Source of the DNA: Acerihabitans sp047324305 | GTDB taxonomy: Bacteria > Pseudomonadota > Gammaproteobacteria > Enterobacterales > Enterobacteriaceae | DNA length: 64,000 nt | Assembly: GCF_047324305.1 (NCBI RefSeq) | Contig: NZ_CP178740.1 | Coordinates: 1,364,001-1,428,000 of the forward strand | Reading direction: 5' to 3' | Part shown: positions 15,636 through 23,653 of the stretch, piece by piece | Layout of the letters: every line of letters begins with the position of its first letter | Position numbering within the stretch: the stretch's first letter is position 1 | Made by a program: the position numbers and the translations under genes | Notes under the pieces: model-generated | Database searches by the model: none | What the model was told of the DNA's origin: nothing | The model's input: only the letters and a program-made list of their open reading frames with translations

Positions 15636-17463
15636 GGTGTTTATCTCCCTGCGGATGGTTATCTTCCCAGCCGTCAAGCTGACGACGTTCATGCTGCATT
15701 TCGCGCTGGAAGATATCCTCCAGCTCGCGCCGGGCCTCCTTGACGCGGGATATTTGCGCCACATCCCCCTGCAGCTGCGGCATCAGCTCCCGCAGCATGC
15801 GGGTATCGATGCGGCGGAAATGCTGCTGGGCGCGATAGGCCTGGTGGGGATGCATCCCCAGTTCCAACAACGCCTTGCGGCCCAGATCCAGCGCGCTGGA
15901 AAAAGTTTCCCGCGAAAACTGATTCACCCCGGCCAGCAGCAGCTCATGGGCCTCGACGCGGCCCCGCGCCCGCGCCAGTATCTTCAGGTGCGGGAAATGC
16001 TGCTGGCACAGGTGCACGATGGTCATGTTGTCTTCCGGCGTATTGGCGGCGACCACGATGGCTTTTGCTTTCTCCGCCCCGGCGGCGCGCAGCAACTCAA
16101 GCTCGGTGGCATCGCCGTAATACACCTTATAACCATAGCTGCGCATCAGGCTTACCGCACTGATATCGCGCTCAAGTACCGTAATCCGCATCTTATTGGC
16201 CATCAGCAGGCGGCCTATCACCTGGCCGAAACGGCCGAAACCCACGATGATCACCTGCGGCTCGTCATCGTCGACGAAGGGTTTTTCACCCTCCTCGTCC
16301 TGGGCATTGTAACGTCGGACCAGGATAAGATCGATGAGTTGCATTAATAAGGGGGTGGTAATCATCGACAGCGTCACGGTGACCAGCAGCAGGGCCAGTT
16401 GATCGGGCGAGAGGATTTTTTGCGCGCCGGCGGCGGAAAACAGGACAAAGGCGAATTCCCCGCCCTGGCTTAGCACGCCGGCGAACTGTAGCCGCACCGA
16501 GCTGCGCAGACCGGATATCCGCGCCAGGATATACAATACCGTCCCTTTGACCAGCACCAGGACCGCCAGGCCGGCCACCACGGTCAGCAAGTGGACATAT
16601 AAAATGCCCAGGTTGAGCGCCATGCCCACCGAGATGAAAAACAGGCCGAGCAGTAATCCCTTGAACGGCTCGATGGCGATCTCCAGCTCATGGCGGTATT
16701 CACTCTCCGCCAGCAGCACGCCGGCGATAAAGGTGCCCAGCGCCATGGATAATCCGAGCATATCCATAAACAGCGCCGCGCCCAGCACCACCATGAGCGA
16801 GGCGGCGGTAAATACCTCGCGCACATTAGCCATGGCGACATAACGGAACAGCGGCCGCAGCAGGTAGCGCCCGCCCACCAGCATGATAAAAAACGCCGCC
16901 ACCTTCATGCCGATTTTCATCCAATCGCTCGGTTCGCTGCCGCCGCCGGCCAGGATGGGGATGAGGGATAACGTGGGGATTACCGCCATATCCTGAAATA
17001 GCAAGACGGAAAAGCCGAGCTGGCCGCCTTCATTGCGGTTCATGCCTTTGTCGCGCATCAGTTGCAGCGCGATGGCGGTGGACGACATGGCCAGGCCGAT
17101 GCCGCCAATCAGCGCCGATTGCCAGGTGGCATGGGTCAGGTAAAGAGCCCCGCCCAGCAGCAACGCGGTAAAGAAAAGCTGCGCGGCGCCGACGCCGAAG
17201 ATCGATCGCCTCAGTTCCCATAGCTTCGACGGATTCAGCTCCAGGCCGATGATAAACATCAGGAACACCACCCCAAGTTCGGAGAAGTGCAGGATTTCGT
17301 CCACATCGCGGATAAAACCCAGCCCCCAGGGGCCGATGGCGATACCCGCCGCAAGGTAGCCGATCACCGCGCCGATGCCCAAGCGCTGGGCAATGGGCAC
17401 CGCAACGACGGCGGCGAATAAAAACAGCACCACGGCGGTCAAAAACGACGGACTGCTATCCAA
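15619..17463 (-). CDS. kefB: Glutathione-regulated potassium/proton antiporter KefB
   Basis: KefB is an inner-membrane CPA2 antiporter that releases potassium and acidifies the cytoplasm when glutathione adducts form, giving protection from electrophiles. The 614-residue protein has about 12 transmembrane segments (to about residue 380) with FIIGLELNPSKLW, LLFQDMAVIP and SQGGEFAFVLF, then a Rossmann RCK_N domain from about residue 402 (IIVGFGRFGQVIGRLL). The tail has an unusual His-rich end (DNHPQGDKHHDGKA). It overlaps kefG by 8 bases and yheV by 17, so the three form one operon. Confidence 0.97.
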   Translation of the reverse strand: MDSSPSFLTAVVLFLFAAVVAVPIAQRLGIGAVIGYLAAGIAIGPWGLGFIRDVDEILHFSELGVVFLMFIIGLELNPSKLWELRRSIFGVGAAQLFFTALLLGGALYLTHATWQSALIGGIGLAMSSTAIALQLMRDKGMNRNEGGQLGFSVLLFQDMAVIPTLSLIPILAGGGSEPSDWMKIGMKVAAFFIMLVGGRYLLRPLFRYVAMANVREVFTAASLMVVLGAALFMDMLGLSMALGTFIAGVLLAESEYRHELEIAIEPFKGLLLGLFFISVGMALNLGILYVHLLTVVAGLAVLVLVKGTVLYILARISGLRSSVRLQFAGVLSQGGEFAFVLFSAAGAQKILSPDQLALLLVTVTLSMITTPLLMQLIDLILVRRYNAQDEEGEKPFVDDDEPQVIIVGFGRFGQVIGRLLMANKMRITVLERDISAVSLMRSYGYKVYYGDATELELLRAAGAEKAKAIVVAANTPEDNMTIVHLCQQHFPHLKILARARGRVEAHELLLAGVNQFSRETFSSALDLGRKALLELGMHPHQAYRAQQHFRRIDTRMLRELMPQLQGDVAQISRVKEARRELEDIFQREMQHERRQLDGWEDNHPQGDKHHDGKA

Positions 17464-18019
17464 TGCGTTGTCCCCTTTCGTTAAGCGGCTCTTTCAGCCA
17501 TTGGGCGTATTCGCCGGCATGGCGCGCCAATACGACGGGATCCAGCCTTCTGGCCCAATAGATCACCTGCGGGCGCACCCAATGCATGCGACACATGGTG
17601 GCGGTCAATTCGAACGGACGTAGAATATCCTCCATGCCGTAGCGACTGTAGCCGCGGTTAAGATAAGCGCCCTCCGGTTCGCCGGTGGTGATAACCGTTC
17701 GCCAGTATTTCCCGGCCAGGGCGTCGCCGCCGATGCCGCTGGCAAATCCGCGCGCCAGCACCCGGTCGAGCCACTCTTTCAATAATGCCGGGCAACTGTA
17801 AGTATAAAGCGGGTGCTGGAACACAATGACCTGATGTTCACGCAATAATTGCTGTTCGTGGTGAATATCAATAAAAAAATCCGGATAAAAGGCGTAAAGA
17901 TCATGTACGGTGACATGCTCGAGCGACGATGCCGCCTGCAGCAAAATCCGGTTGGCAACCGAATCCTGTGATTCCGGATGGGCATACAACAACAAAACTT
18001 TGGGTGGCTGCGCGATCAA
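17456..18019 (-). CDS. kefG: KefB ancillary quinone oxidoreductase KefG
   Basis: KefG is a flavodoxin-fold NAD(P)H:quinone oxidoreductase that binds KefB and is needed for full antiporter activity. The 187-residue protein has the flavin-binding start VLLLYAHPESQDSVANRILL, VIVFQHPLYTYSCPALLKEWLDRVL and TGEPEGAYLNRGYSRYGMEDILRPFE, all family features. It leads the kefG-kefB-yheV operon and is divergent from yheS across 129 bases. Confidence 0.96.
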   Translation of the reverse strand: MIAQPPKVLLLYAHPESQDSVANRILLQAASSLEHVTVHDLYAFYPDFFIDIHHEQQLLREHQVIVFQHPLYTYSCPALLKEWLDRVLARGFASGIGGDALAGKYWRTVITTGEPEGAYLNRGYSRYGMEDILRPFELTATMCRMHWVRPQVIYWARRLDPVVLARHAGEYAQWLKEPLNERGQRIG

Positions 18020-18148
18020 TTCCCCTCCAAAGCGTCGTCAGGGCGCGGCTTTTCCGCTACCATGCTTCGCAAAGTTGAAACCAGGACACGTTATCCTGGA
18101 TAGCATTCAATAATGTTAATTTAACATACTCTCAAACTATGGCGCTTT

Positions 18149-20074
18149 ATGATTGTCTTCTCCTCACTGCAAATTCGCCGCGGTACCAACGTACTGCTGG
18201 ATAACGCCACCGCCACGGTGAATCCCGGGCAAAAGGTCGGACTCGTCGGCAAGAACGGCTGCGGCAAATCAACATTATTGGCATTGCTGAAGCATGAACT
18301 CGGCTGCGACGCCGGCAGCGTGACCTTCCCCGCCAACTGGTCGATGGCCTGGGTTAACCAGGAGACGCCGGCCCTTGACGTGCCGGCGCTGGAGTATGTT
18401 ATCGACGGCGATCGCGAGTATCGCCAGCTGGAAGCCGACCTCCAGCTCGCCAACGAGAAAAACGACGGCCACGCCATCGCCACCGTGCACGGCAAGCTGG
18501 ACGTTATCGAGGCATGGACCATTCGGCCGCGCGCCTCGAGCCTGCTGCACGGGCTGGGGTTCAGCCAGGATCAATTGCAACAGCCGGTGCGGGATTTTTC
18601 CGGCGGCTGGCGCATGCGCCTTAACCTGGCGCAGGCGCTGATTTGCCGCTCCGATTTGCTGTTGCTTGATGAACCGACCAACCACCTGGATCTGGACGCG
18701 GTCATCTGGCTGGAGAAATGGCTGAAAAATTATGACGGTACGCTGATTCTGATTTCCCATGACCGGGATTTTCTCGATCCTATCGTAAATAAAATCCTGC
18801 ATATTGAACAGCAGACGCTGAACGAATATACCGGCAACTACTCGTCGTTTGAGCAGCAGCGGGTGACCAAGCTGGCGCAACAGCAGTCGCTGTTCCAGCA
18901 CCAGCAGGAAAAAGTGGCCCATTTGCAGCATTATATCGACCGTTTCCGTGCCCAGGCCACCAAGGCCAAGCAGGCGCAAAGCCGGATCAAGATGCTTGAG
19001 CGGATGGAGCTGATCGCCCCGGCCCATGTGGATAATCCCTTCCAGTTCAAGTTCCGTACTCCGGAAAGCCTGCCGAGCCCCCTGCTGAGCATGGAGAAAG
19101 TCAGCGCCGGTTATGGCGAGCGCACCATCCTTAATTCCATCAAGCTTAACCTGGTGCCCGGTTCGCGCATCGGCCTGCTCGGACGCAACGGCGCCGGCAA
19201 GTCGACGCTTATCAAGCTGCTGGCCGGCACCCTTGAGCCGCAGTCCGGCACCATCGGCCTGGCGAAAGGCATCAAGCTGGGTTATTTCGCCCAGCATCAG
19301 CTGGAGTTCCTGCGCGCCGACGAATCGCCGCTGGCGCATATGATCCGGCTGGCGCCGCAGGAGTATGAGCAGGCGCTGCGCGACTATCTGGGCGGGTTTG
19401 GTTTCCGTGGCGATAAGGTGACCGAACCGACCGCGCGTTTTTCCGGCGGCGAAAAGGCCCGGCTGGTGCTGGCGCTGATTGTCTGGCAGCGTCCCAACCT
19501 GCTGCTGCTCGATGAGCCGACCAACCATCTGGATCTGGATATGCGCCAGGCGCTGACCGAAGCGCTGATAGATTTCGACGGCGCGCTGGTGGTGGTGTCC
19601 CATGACCGGCATTTACTGCGTTCCACCACCGATGAATTTTATCTGGTGCATGACGGTCGCGTCGCGTCGTTTGACGGCGATGTGGAGGATTACCAGCAGT
19701 GGCTGGTGGATCAGCAACGCCAGGCGGCGGCGCAGGACGGCAATGATACCGAGACCCCGGCGCCGCAGGTCAATAATGCCCAGGCCAGGAAAGACCAGAA
19801 GCGGCGCGAGGCGGATTTCCGTAATCAGACCCAGCCGTTGCGCAAGGCCATTACCCGCTATGAACAGCAAATGGAAAAACGTGGCGCGGAGCTGGCGGCC
19901 ATCGAGGCCGGACTGGCCGACGCGGCGCTGTATGATATCAGCCGTAAAGCGGACCTGGCCCTGGCCCTGCAGCAGCAGGCCAAGGTTAAATCGCAGCTGG
20001 AAGAGGCGGAAATGGCGTGGCTGGACGCCCAGGAACAGTTGGAGACCCTGACCCGGGAGTTCGAGTCGCAATAA
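18149..20074 (+). CDS. yheS: ABC-F family ATPase YheS
   Basis: YheS is a soluble ABC-F protein; members bind the ribosomal E site and ease stalled translation. The 641-residue protein has two ABC domains. Walker A motifs are GKNGCGKST (about residue 34) and GRNGAGKST (about 347); signatures are FSGGWRMRL and FSGGEKARL; both sites carry LLLDEPTNHLDLD. The linker between domains and a C-terminal Gln/Glu-rich coiled coil (about 530-640) are present. No membrane domain is encoded nearby, as expected. In E. coli yheT follows, but here it does not. Confidence 0.97.
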   Translation: MIVFSSLQIRRGTNVLLDNATATVNPGQKVGLVGKNGCGKSTLLALLKHELGCDAGSVTFPANWSMAWVNQETPALDVPALEYVIDGDREYRQLEADLQLANEKNDGHAIATVHGKLDVIEAWTIRPRASSLLHGLGFSQDQLQQPVRDFSGGWRMRLNLAQALICRSDLLLLDEPTNHLDLDAVIWLEKWLKNYDGTLILISHDRDFLDPIVNKILHIEQQTLNEYTGNYSSFEQQRVTKLAQQQSLFQHQQEKVAHLQHYIDRFRAQATKAKQAQSRIKMLERMELIAPAHVDNPFQFKFRTPESLPSPLLSMEKVSAGYGERTILNSIKLNLVPGSRIGLLGRNGAGKSTLIKLLAGTLEPQSGTIGLAKGIKLGYFAQHQLEFLRADESPLAHMIRLAPQEYEQALRDYLGGFGFRGDKVTEPTARFSGGEKARLVLALIVWQRPNLLLLDEPTNHLDLDMRQALTEALIDFDGALVVVSHDRHLLRSTTDEFYLVHDGRVASFDGDVEDYQQWLVDQQRQAAAQDGNDTETPAPQVNNAQARKDQKRREADFRNQTQPLRKAITRYEQQMEKRGAELAAIEAGLADAALYDISRKADLALALQQQAKVKSQLEEAEMAWLDAQEQLETLTREFESQ

Positions 20075-20079
20075 GCGCG

Positions 20080-20682
20080 TCAGCGCCAGATCAGCAATAC
20101 GCAGGCCGCCGTCAGCAGGCCCATGGCGACGTTAAAAGCGATCCAGGCGCGTTTGCTGCGCAGCAGCCGGCCGATCAGGGTGCCGAAGCCGAGCCAGATA
20201 ACGCCGGAGACGATATTGACGCTGACGATGCCGACGCTGATGGCGCCGACGGAGGTGATATAGGCGCTGCCGCTCAGGCTGAAGCTGGCTACCGCGCCCA
20301 GCGCCATCAGCCAGGCCTTGGGATTAAGAAACTGCAGCAGGCCGCCCTGGTAGAAGGGAATGGGCCGGGGGGGCGGCGCGTCGGTTTCCAGTTTTTCATA
20401 GGCGGCGGTGGCTATTTTCCAGGCCAGCCACAGCAGGTAAAGGCTGCCCGCCACCTTCAGCATAAAATGCAGGGACGGATAAAGCGTGATCAGGCCGCCG
20501 ATGCCGAAGGCCACCAGCAGCAGGATACATTGCATGCCGAGCATGATGCCGATCATCAGCGGCATTGAGCGCCAGAAGCCAAAATTGGCGCCCGAGGCGG
20601 TAAGCAGCATATTATTAGGACCAGGGGTAATGGCGGCCACCCAGAGAAACCCCAGCATTGACAGAAAAAGACTCAGTTCCAC
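20080..20682 (-). CDS. LysE/RhtB family amino acid exporter
   Basis: A six-helix inner-membrane protein of the LysE/RhtB family, whose members export amino acids or related metabolites. The 200-residue sequence has the family motif AAITPGPNNMLLTASGANFGFWRS near residues 16-40 and FLNPKAWLMALGAV in the middle. The substrate cannot be read from sequence. It stands on the minus strand between yheS and yheU, where E. coli has yheT, and is convergent with yheS (5-base gap). A second LysE-type gene lies at 33.4 kb, but it is a distinct paralogue. Confidence 0.9.
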   Translation of the reverse strand: MELSLFLSMLGFLWVAAITPGPNNMLLTASGANFGFWRSMPLMIGIMLGMQCILLLVAFGIGGLITLYPSLHFMLKVAGSLYLLWLAWKIATAAYEKLETDAPPPRPIPFYQGGLLQFLNPKAWLMALGAVASFSLSGSAYITSVGAISVGIVSVNIVSGVIWLGFGTLIGRLLRSKRAWIAFNVAMGLLTAACVLLIWR

Positions 20683-20803
20683 GTTTTGGCGGCTCCCCGT
20701 AAAATAACGCGTATGAAGCTACCAGTGCGCACGGGGATGCACAAGGCATAACAGGTGAAATTTACTCAACACCTTGATTTATTGACTATCGGGACACAAT
20801 ATC

Positions 20804-21046
20804 GTGATTATTCCCTGGGAACAAATCGATCCTGACACGCTCTATAACCTGATCGAGTCCTTTGTACTGCGTGAGGGCACCGATTATGGCGAGCAGGAGA
20901 AATCACTGGCGCAAAAGGTCGAGGATGTAAAACGCCAGTTGATAAGCGGCGAGGCGGTGGTGGTCTGGTCGGAACTGCATGAAAATATCAATATCATGCC
21001 GCGCGGCCGGTTTAATGACCAGGCCGGTAATACGCCGGGCGAATAG
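20804..21046 (+). CDS. yheU: YheU family protein
   Basis: YheU is a small conserved enteric protein of unknown function. The 80-residue product begins MIIPWEQIDPDTLYNLIESFVLREGTDYGEQEKSLAQKVEDVKRQL and has VVWSELHENINIMPR, matching the family over its whole length; the last eight residues are extra relative to the 72-residue E. coli form. It is followed by prkB after 104 bases, the usual order. Confidence 0.92.
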   Translation: MIIPWEQIDPDTLYNLIESFVLREGTDYGEQEKSLAQKVEDVKRQLISGEAVVVWSELHENINIMPRGRFNDQAGNTPGE

Positions 21047-21150
21047 CGAAGCCCCTGGCCCCTAAGCGCTAAATATGCTAACACTCACTTCTGGGCCTTG
21101 ATGCCGGGCGCACTTCTTCACGCCGCAATTCAACCAAGCGTAGGGTTACC

Positions 21151-22020
21151 ATGTCGACAAAACACCCCATTATTGCCGTTACCGGTTCCAGCGGTGCGGG
21201 CACCACCACCACCAGCCTGGCGTTTCGTAAAATATTCCAGCAGTTGAATATCCACGCCGCCGAACTGGAGGGTGACAGCTTTCATCACTTTACCCGGCCG
21301 GAAATGGATATGGCGATCCGCAAGGCGCGGGATTTAGGGCGCCATATCAGCTACTTTGGTCCGGACGCCAATAACTTTGGCCTGCTGGAGCATACGTTTC
21401 ATCAGTATGGCGATACCGGCCGCGGTCAGTCGCGTAAATATCTGCATACGTATGACGAGGCGGTGCCGTATAACCAGATCCCCGGTACCTTTACGCCCTG
21501 GCAGGCGTTGCCGGAACCGACGGACGTGTTATTTTACGAGGGGCTGCACGGCGGCGTGGTAACCGATAGCCATGACGTGGCGAAGCACGTGGATTTGCTG
21601 GTGGGCGTGGTGCCCATCGTCAACCTGGAGTGGATCCAGAAACTGGTGCGCGATACCGGCGAGCGGGGGCATTCGCGCGAGGCGGTGATGGATTCGGTGG
21701 TGAGGTCGATGGAGGATTATATTAACTACATCACGCCGCAGTTTTCCCGCACCCATATCAATTTCCAGCGGGTGCCGACCGTCGACACGTCGAACCCTTT
21801 CGCCGCCAAGGCGATTCCCTCACTTGACGAAAGTTTTGTCGTTATTCATTTCCGTAGCCTGGCGCATATCGACCTGCCTTACCTGCTGGCGATGCTGCAA
21901 GGCTCCTTTATTTCCAATATTAATACGCTGGTGGTGCCCGGGGGCAAGATGGGGCTGGCGATGGAGCTGATAATGGGGCCGCTGGTACAGCAGTTGCTGG
22001 AAGGAAAGGAAATTAAGTAA
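21151..22020 (+). CDS. prkB: Phosphoribulokinase-like protein PrkB
   Basis: PrkB belongs to the phosphoribulokinase/uridine kinase family. Its substrate in heterotrophic enterics, which lack a Calvin cycle, is not established. The 289-residue protein has the P-loop GSSGAGTTTTS at residues 13-23, EGDSFHHF with the catalytic-type aspartate, and FYEGLHGG. Length equals the family. It ends just before a reversed repeat array that separates it from the convergent yhfA. Confidence 0.93.
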   Translation: MSTKHPIIAVTGSSGAGTTTTSLAFRKIFQQLNIHAAELEGDSFHHFTRPEMDMAIRKARDLGRHISYFGPDANNFGLLEHTFHQYGDTGRGQSRKYLHTYDEAVPYNQIPGTFTPWQALPEPTDVLFYEGLHGGVVTDSHDVAKHVDLLVGVVPIVNLEWIQKLVRDTGERGHSREAVMDSVVRSMEDYINYITPQFSRTHINFQRVPTVDTSNPFAAKAIPSLDESFVVIHFRSLAHIDLPYLLAMLQGSFISNINTLVVPGGKMGLAMELIMGPLVQQLLEGKEIK

Positions 22021-22024
22021 ACTC

Positions 22025-22226
22025 GAGGCCTCGGGCGGGAACACCACGCCCGATTCGGCCCCATCGGCATGCTTTCCCTTGAACACGCCAGGATTCGCTG
22101 CGGTGTTGGCGGGCCTAGCATACCGTGCCATGGGGCGCTCGGTCGGGCAGAGAAACCATGCCCGATTCGACCCCATTGGCGCGCTCTCCCTTGAACACGC
22201 CGGGTTTGAGTGCGGTGTTGGCGGGC
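22025..22226 (-). repeat. Intergenic hairpin repeat, array 1 (two units, reversed)
   Basis: Two diverged units of the window's intergenic repeat lie between the convergent prkB and yhfA, oriented on the minus strand. The complete unit spans 22115-22226 (112 bases) and ends three bases before the yhfA stop; the second, at 22025-22114, is partial. Read on the minus strand each has the linker ending in CAAGGGAGAGC or CAAGGGAAAGC and a hairpin. The inner stem is TCGGGCA/TGCCCGA in the complete unit and TCGGGCG/CGCCCGA in the partial one, so a base pair has changed on both sides. Confidence 0.9.
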
Positions 22227-22229
22227 CGG

Positions 22230-22652
22230 TTAGGCGGCGGGGGCGTGGCGTTCGTCGCGCACTTCAAAGCTGTGGGTCATATTGACCGACGCGCCGAGCA
22301 TCAGTGAGACCGAGCAGTATTTTTCCGCCGATAGCGTCACCGCCCGCTCCACCGCCTTGTCGGTCAGCCCGGCGCCGGTGACGATAAAATGCAGGTTGAT
22401 ATGGGTAAACAGGCGCGGCGCCTCGTCGCGGCGCTCGGAGGTGAGTTTGACCTCGCAGTCCCGGACGTCCTGCCGCGCTTTGTGTAAAATCGATACCACA
22501 TCAATGGCGCTGCAGCCGCCGACCGACATCAATACCATTTCCATTGGGCTGGGCGCTTTTTCGCCCGCGTTCCCATCCATCAAAACCTGGTGGCCCGAGG
22601 CGGATTCGCCCATGAAAGACAACCCTTCTACCCATTTGACCCGTGCCTGCAT
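22230..22652 (-). CDS. yhfA: OsmC/Ohr family protein YhfA
   Basis: YhfA belongs to the OsmC/Ohr fold family, whose better-known members reduce organic peroxides with two cysteines. The 140-residue protein carries the two expected cysteines in SVGGCSAIDV (about residue 48) and AEKYCSVSLML (about residue 112). Start MQARVKWVEGLSFMGES is family-typical. It is divergent from crp across 315 bases and convergent with prkB. The E. coli role is unknown. Confidence 0.94.
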   Translation of the reverse strand: MQARVKWVEGLSFMGESASGHQVLMDGNAGEKAPSPMEMVLMSVGGCSAIDVVSILHKARQDVRDCEVKLTSERRDEAPRLFTHINLHFIVTGAGLTDKAVERAVTLSAEKYCSVSLMLGASVNMTHSFEVRDERHAPAA

Positions 22653-22967
22653 TATGATACTCCTGATGAAAAGCTTTCCAGCAGACTACATTTTTGTTGG
22701 AAAACTGGCAATGTTACTGAACATACTTCATGCTGAAGCAAGACAACAGAAGACACTGCTTCAAACCTATGCTAAAAACAAGGCTGGATCGGCCTCATGA
22801 TAATGAAAGGGCAAGAGATCGATCGGAACATCACATTACCAGACCCTAATAAGTTCCCTTACGTCGCTCCGTTTAAACGCGGAGTCAGAGTGAATAATAC
22901 AAGCGCCGTAACAGGGAATACGATGTCCCGAACCTGGGATAGCGATGACAAAAGAGGATAACAGCGA
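22653..22967. promoter_or_regulatory. yhfA-crp divergent regulatory region
   Basis: This 315-base gap holds the start signals of crp (plus) and yhfA (minus). A -10-like TATGCT at 22768-22773 followed by AAAAACA resembles the E. coli crp promoter. Further down, ACATCACATTACC (about 22828-22840) resembles the CRP-binding part of the E. coli leader. GAGGATAACAGCG directly before the crp start is the ribosome binding site. CRP control of its own gene is known; the exact sites here are inferred by likeness. Confidence 0.5.
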
Positions 22968-23600
22968 ATGGTTCTCGGCAAACCGCAAACAGACCCGACT
23001 CTCGAATGGTTCCTGTCTCATTGCCATATTCATAAGTATCCATCGAAGAGTACACTTATACATCAGGGTGAAAAGGCTGAAACGCTTTACTACATCGTTA
23101 AGGGCGCCGTGGCGGTGCTGATTAAGGATGAAGAAGGCAAAGAGATGATTCTCTCCTATCTTAACCAGGGAGATTTCATCGGTGAGCTCGGCCTATTCGA
23201 GGAAGGTCAGGAACGCAGTGCCTGGGTACGGGCGAAAACCGCCTGTGAAGTCGCCGAGATTTCGTATAAAAAATTCCGGCAGCTGATTCAGGTGAATCCG
23301 GATATCCTGATGCGCCTGTCGGCGCAAATGGCCAGTCGTTTACAGGTAACGTCGGAAAAAGTCGGCAACCTGGCATTCCTGGACGTTACCGGACGCATAG
23401 CGCAAACCCTGTTGAACCTGGCGAAACAACCCGACGCCATGACCCACCCCGACGGCATGCAGATAAAAATCACTCGTCAGGAAATCGGCCAGATTGTCGG
23501 CTGTTCCCGCGAGACGGTAGGACGTATTCTTAAAATGCTCGAAGATCAAAATCTTATATCCGCGCACGGTAAAACCATTGTTGTTTACGGCACGCGCTGA
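22968..23600 (+). CDS. crp: cAMP receptor protein (CRP)
   Basis: CRP is the global cAMP-dependent activator of carbon catabolism. The 210-residue protein is almost identical to E. coli CRP. It has the cAMP pocket (GELGLFEEGQERSAWVRAK, Gly72-Glu73, Arg83-Ser84 with Met counted; Thr128-Ser129) and the recognition helix with RETVGR near residue 181. AR1 and AR2 surfaces look conserved. One visible change is MASRLQ where E. coli has MARRLQ. A terminator follows the stop. Confidence 0.99.
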   Translation: MVLGKPQTDPTLEWFLSHCHIHKYPSKSTLIHQGEKAETLYYIVKGAVAVLIKDEEGKEMILSYLNQGDFIGELGLFEEGQERSAWVRAKTACEVAEISYKKFRQLIQVNPDILMRLSAQMASRLQVTSEKVGNLAFLDVTGRIAQTLLNLAKQPDAMTHPDGMQIKITRQEIGQIVGCSRETVGRILKMLEDQNLISAHGKTIVVYGTR

Positions 23601-23616
23601 TAGCCCCGTTATACAG

Positions 23617-23644
23617 GCGTGGTGCTTCGTACCACGCTTTTTTT
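23617..23644 (+). terminator. Intrinsic terminator of crp
   Basis: GCGTGGT and ACCACGC form a 7-base stem with loop GCTTCGT, followed by seven T. It lies 17 bases past the crp stop and ends ten bases before the yhfK start, so yhfK needs readthrough or its own promoter. Confidence 0.92.
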
Positions 23645-23653
23645 GCTGACAGT

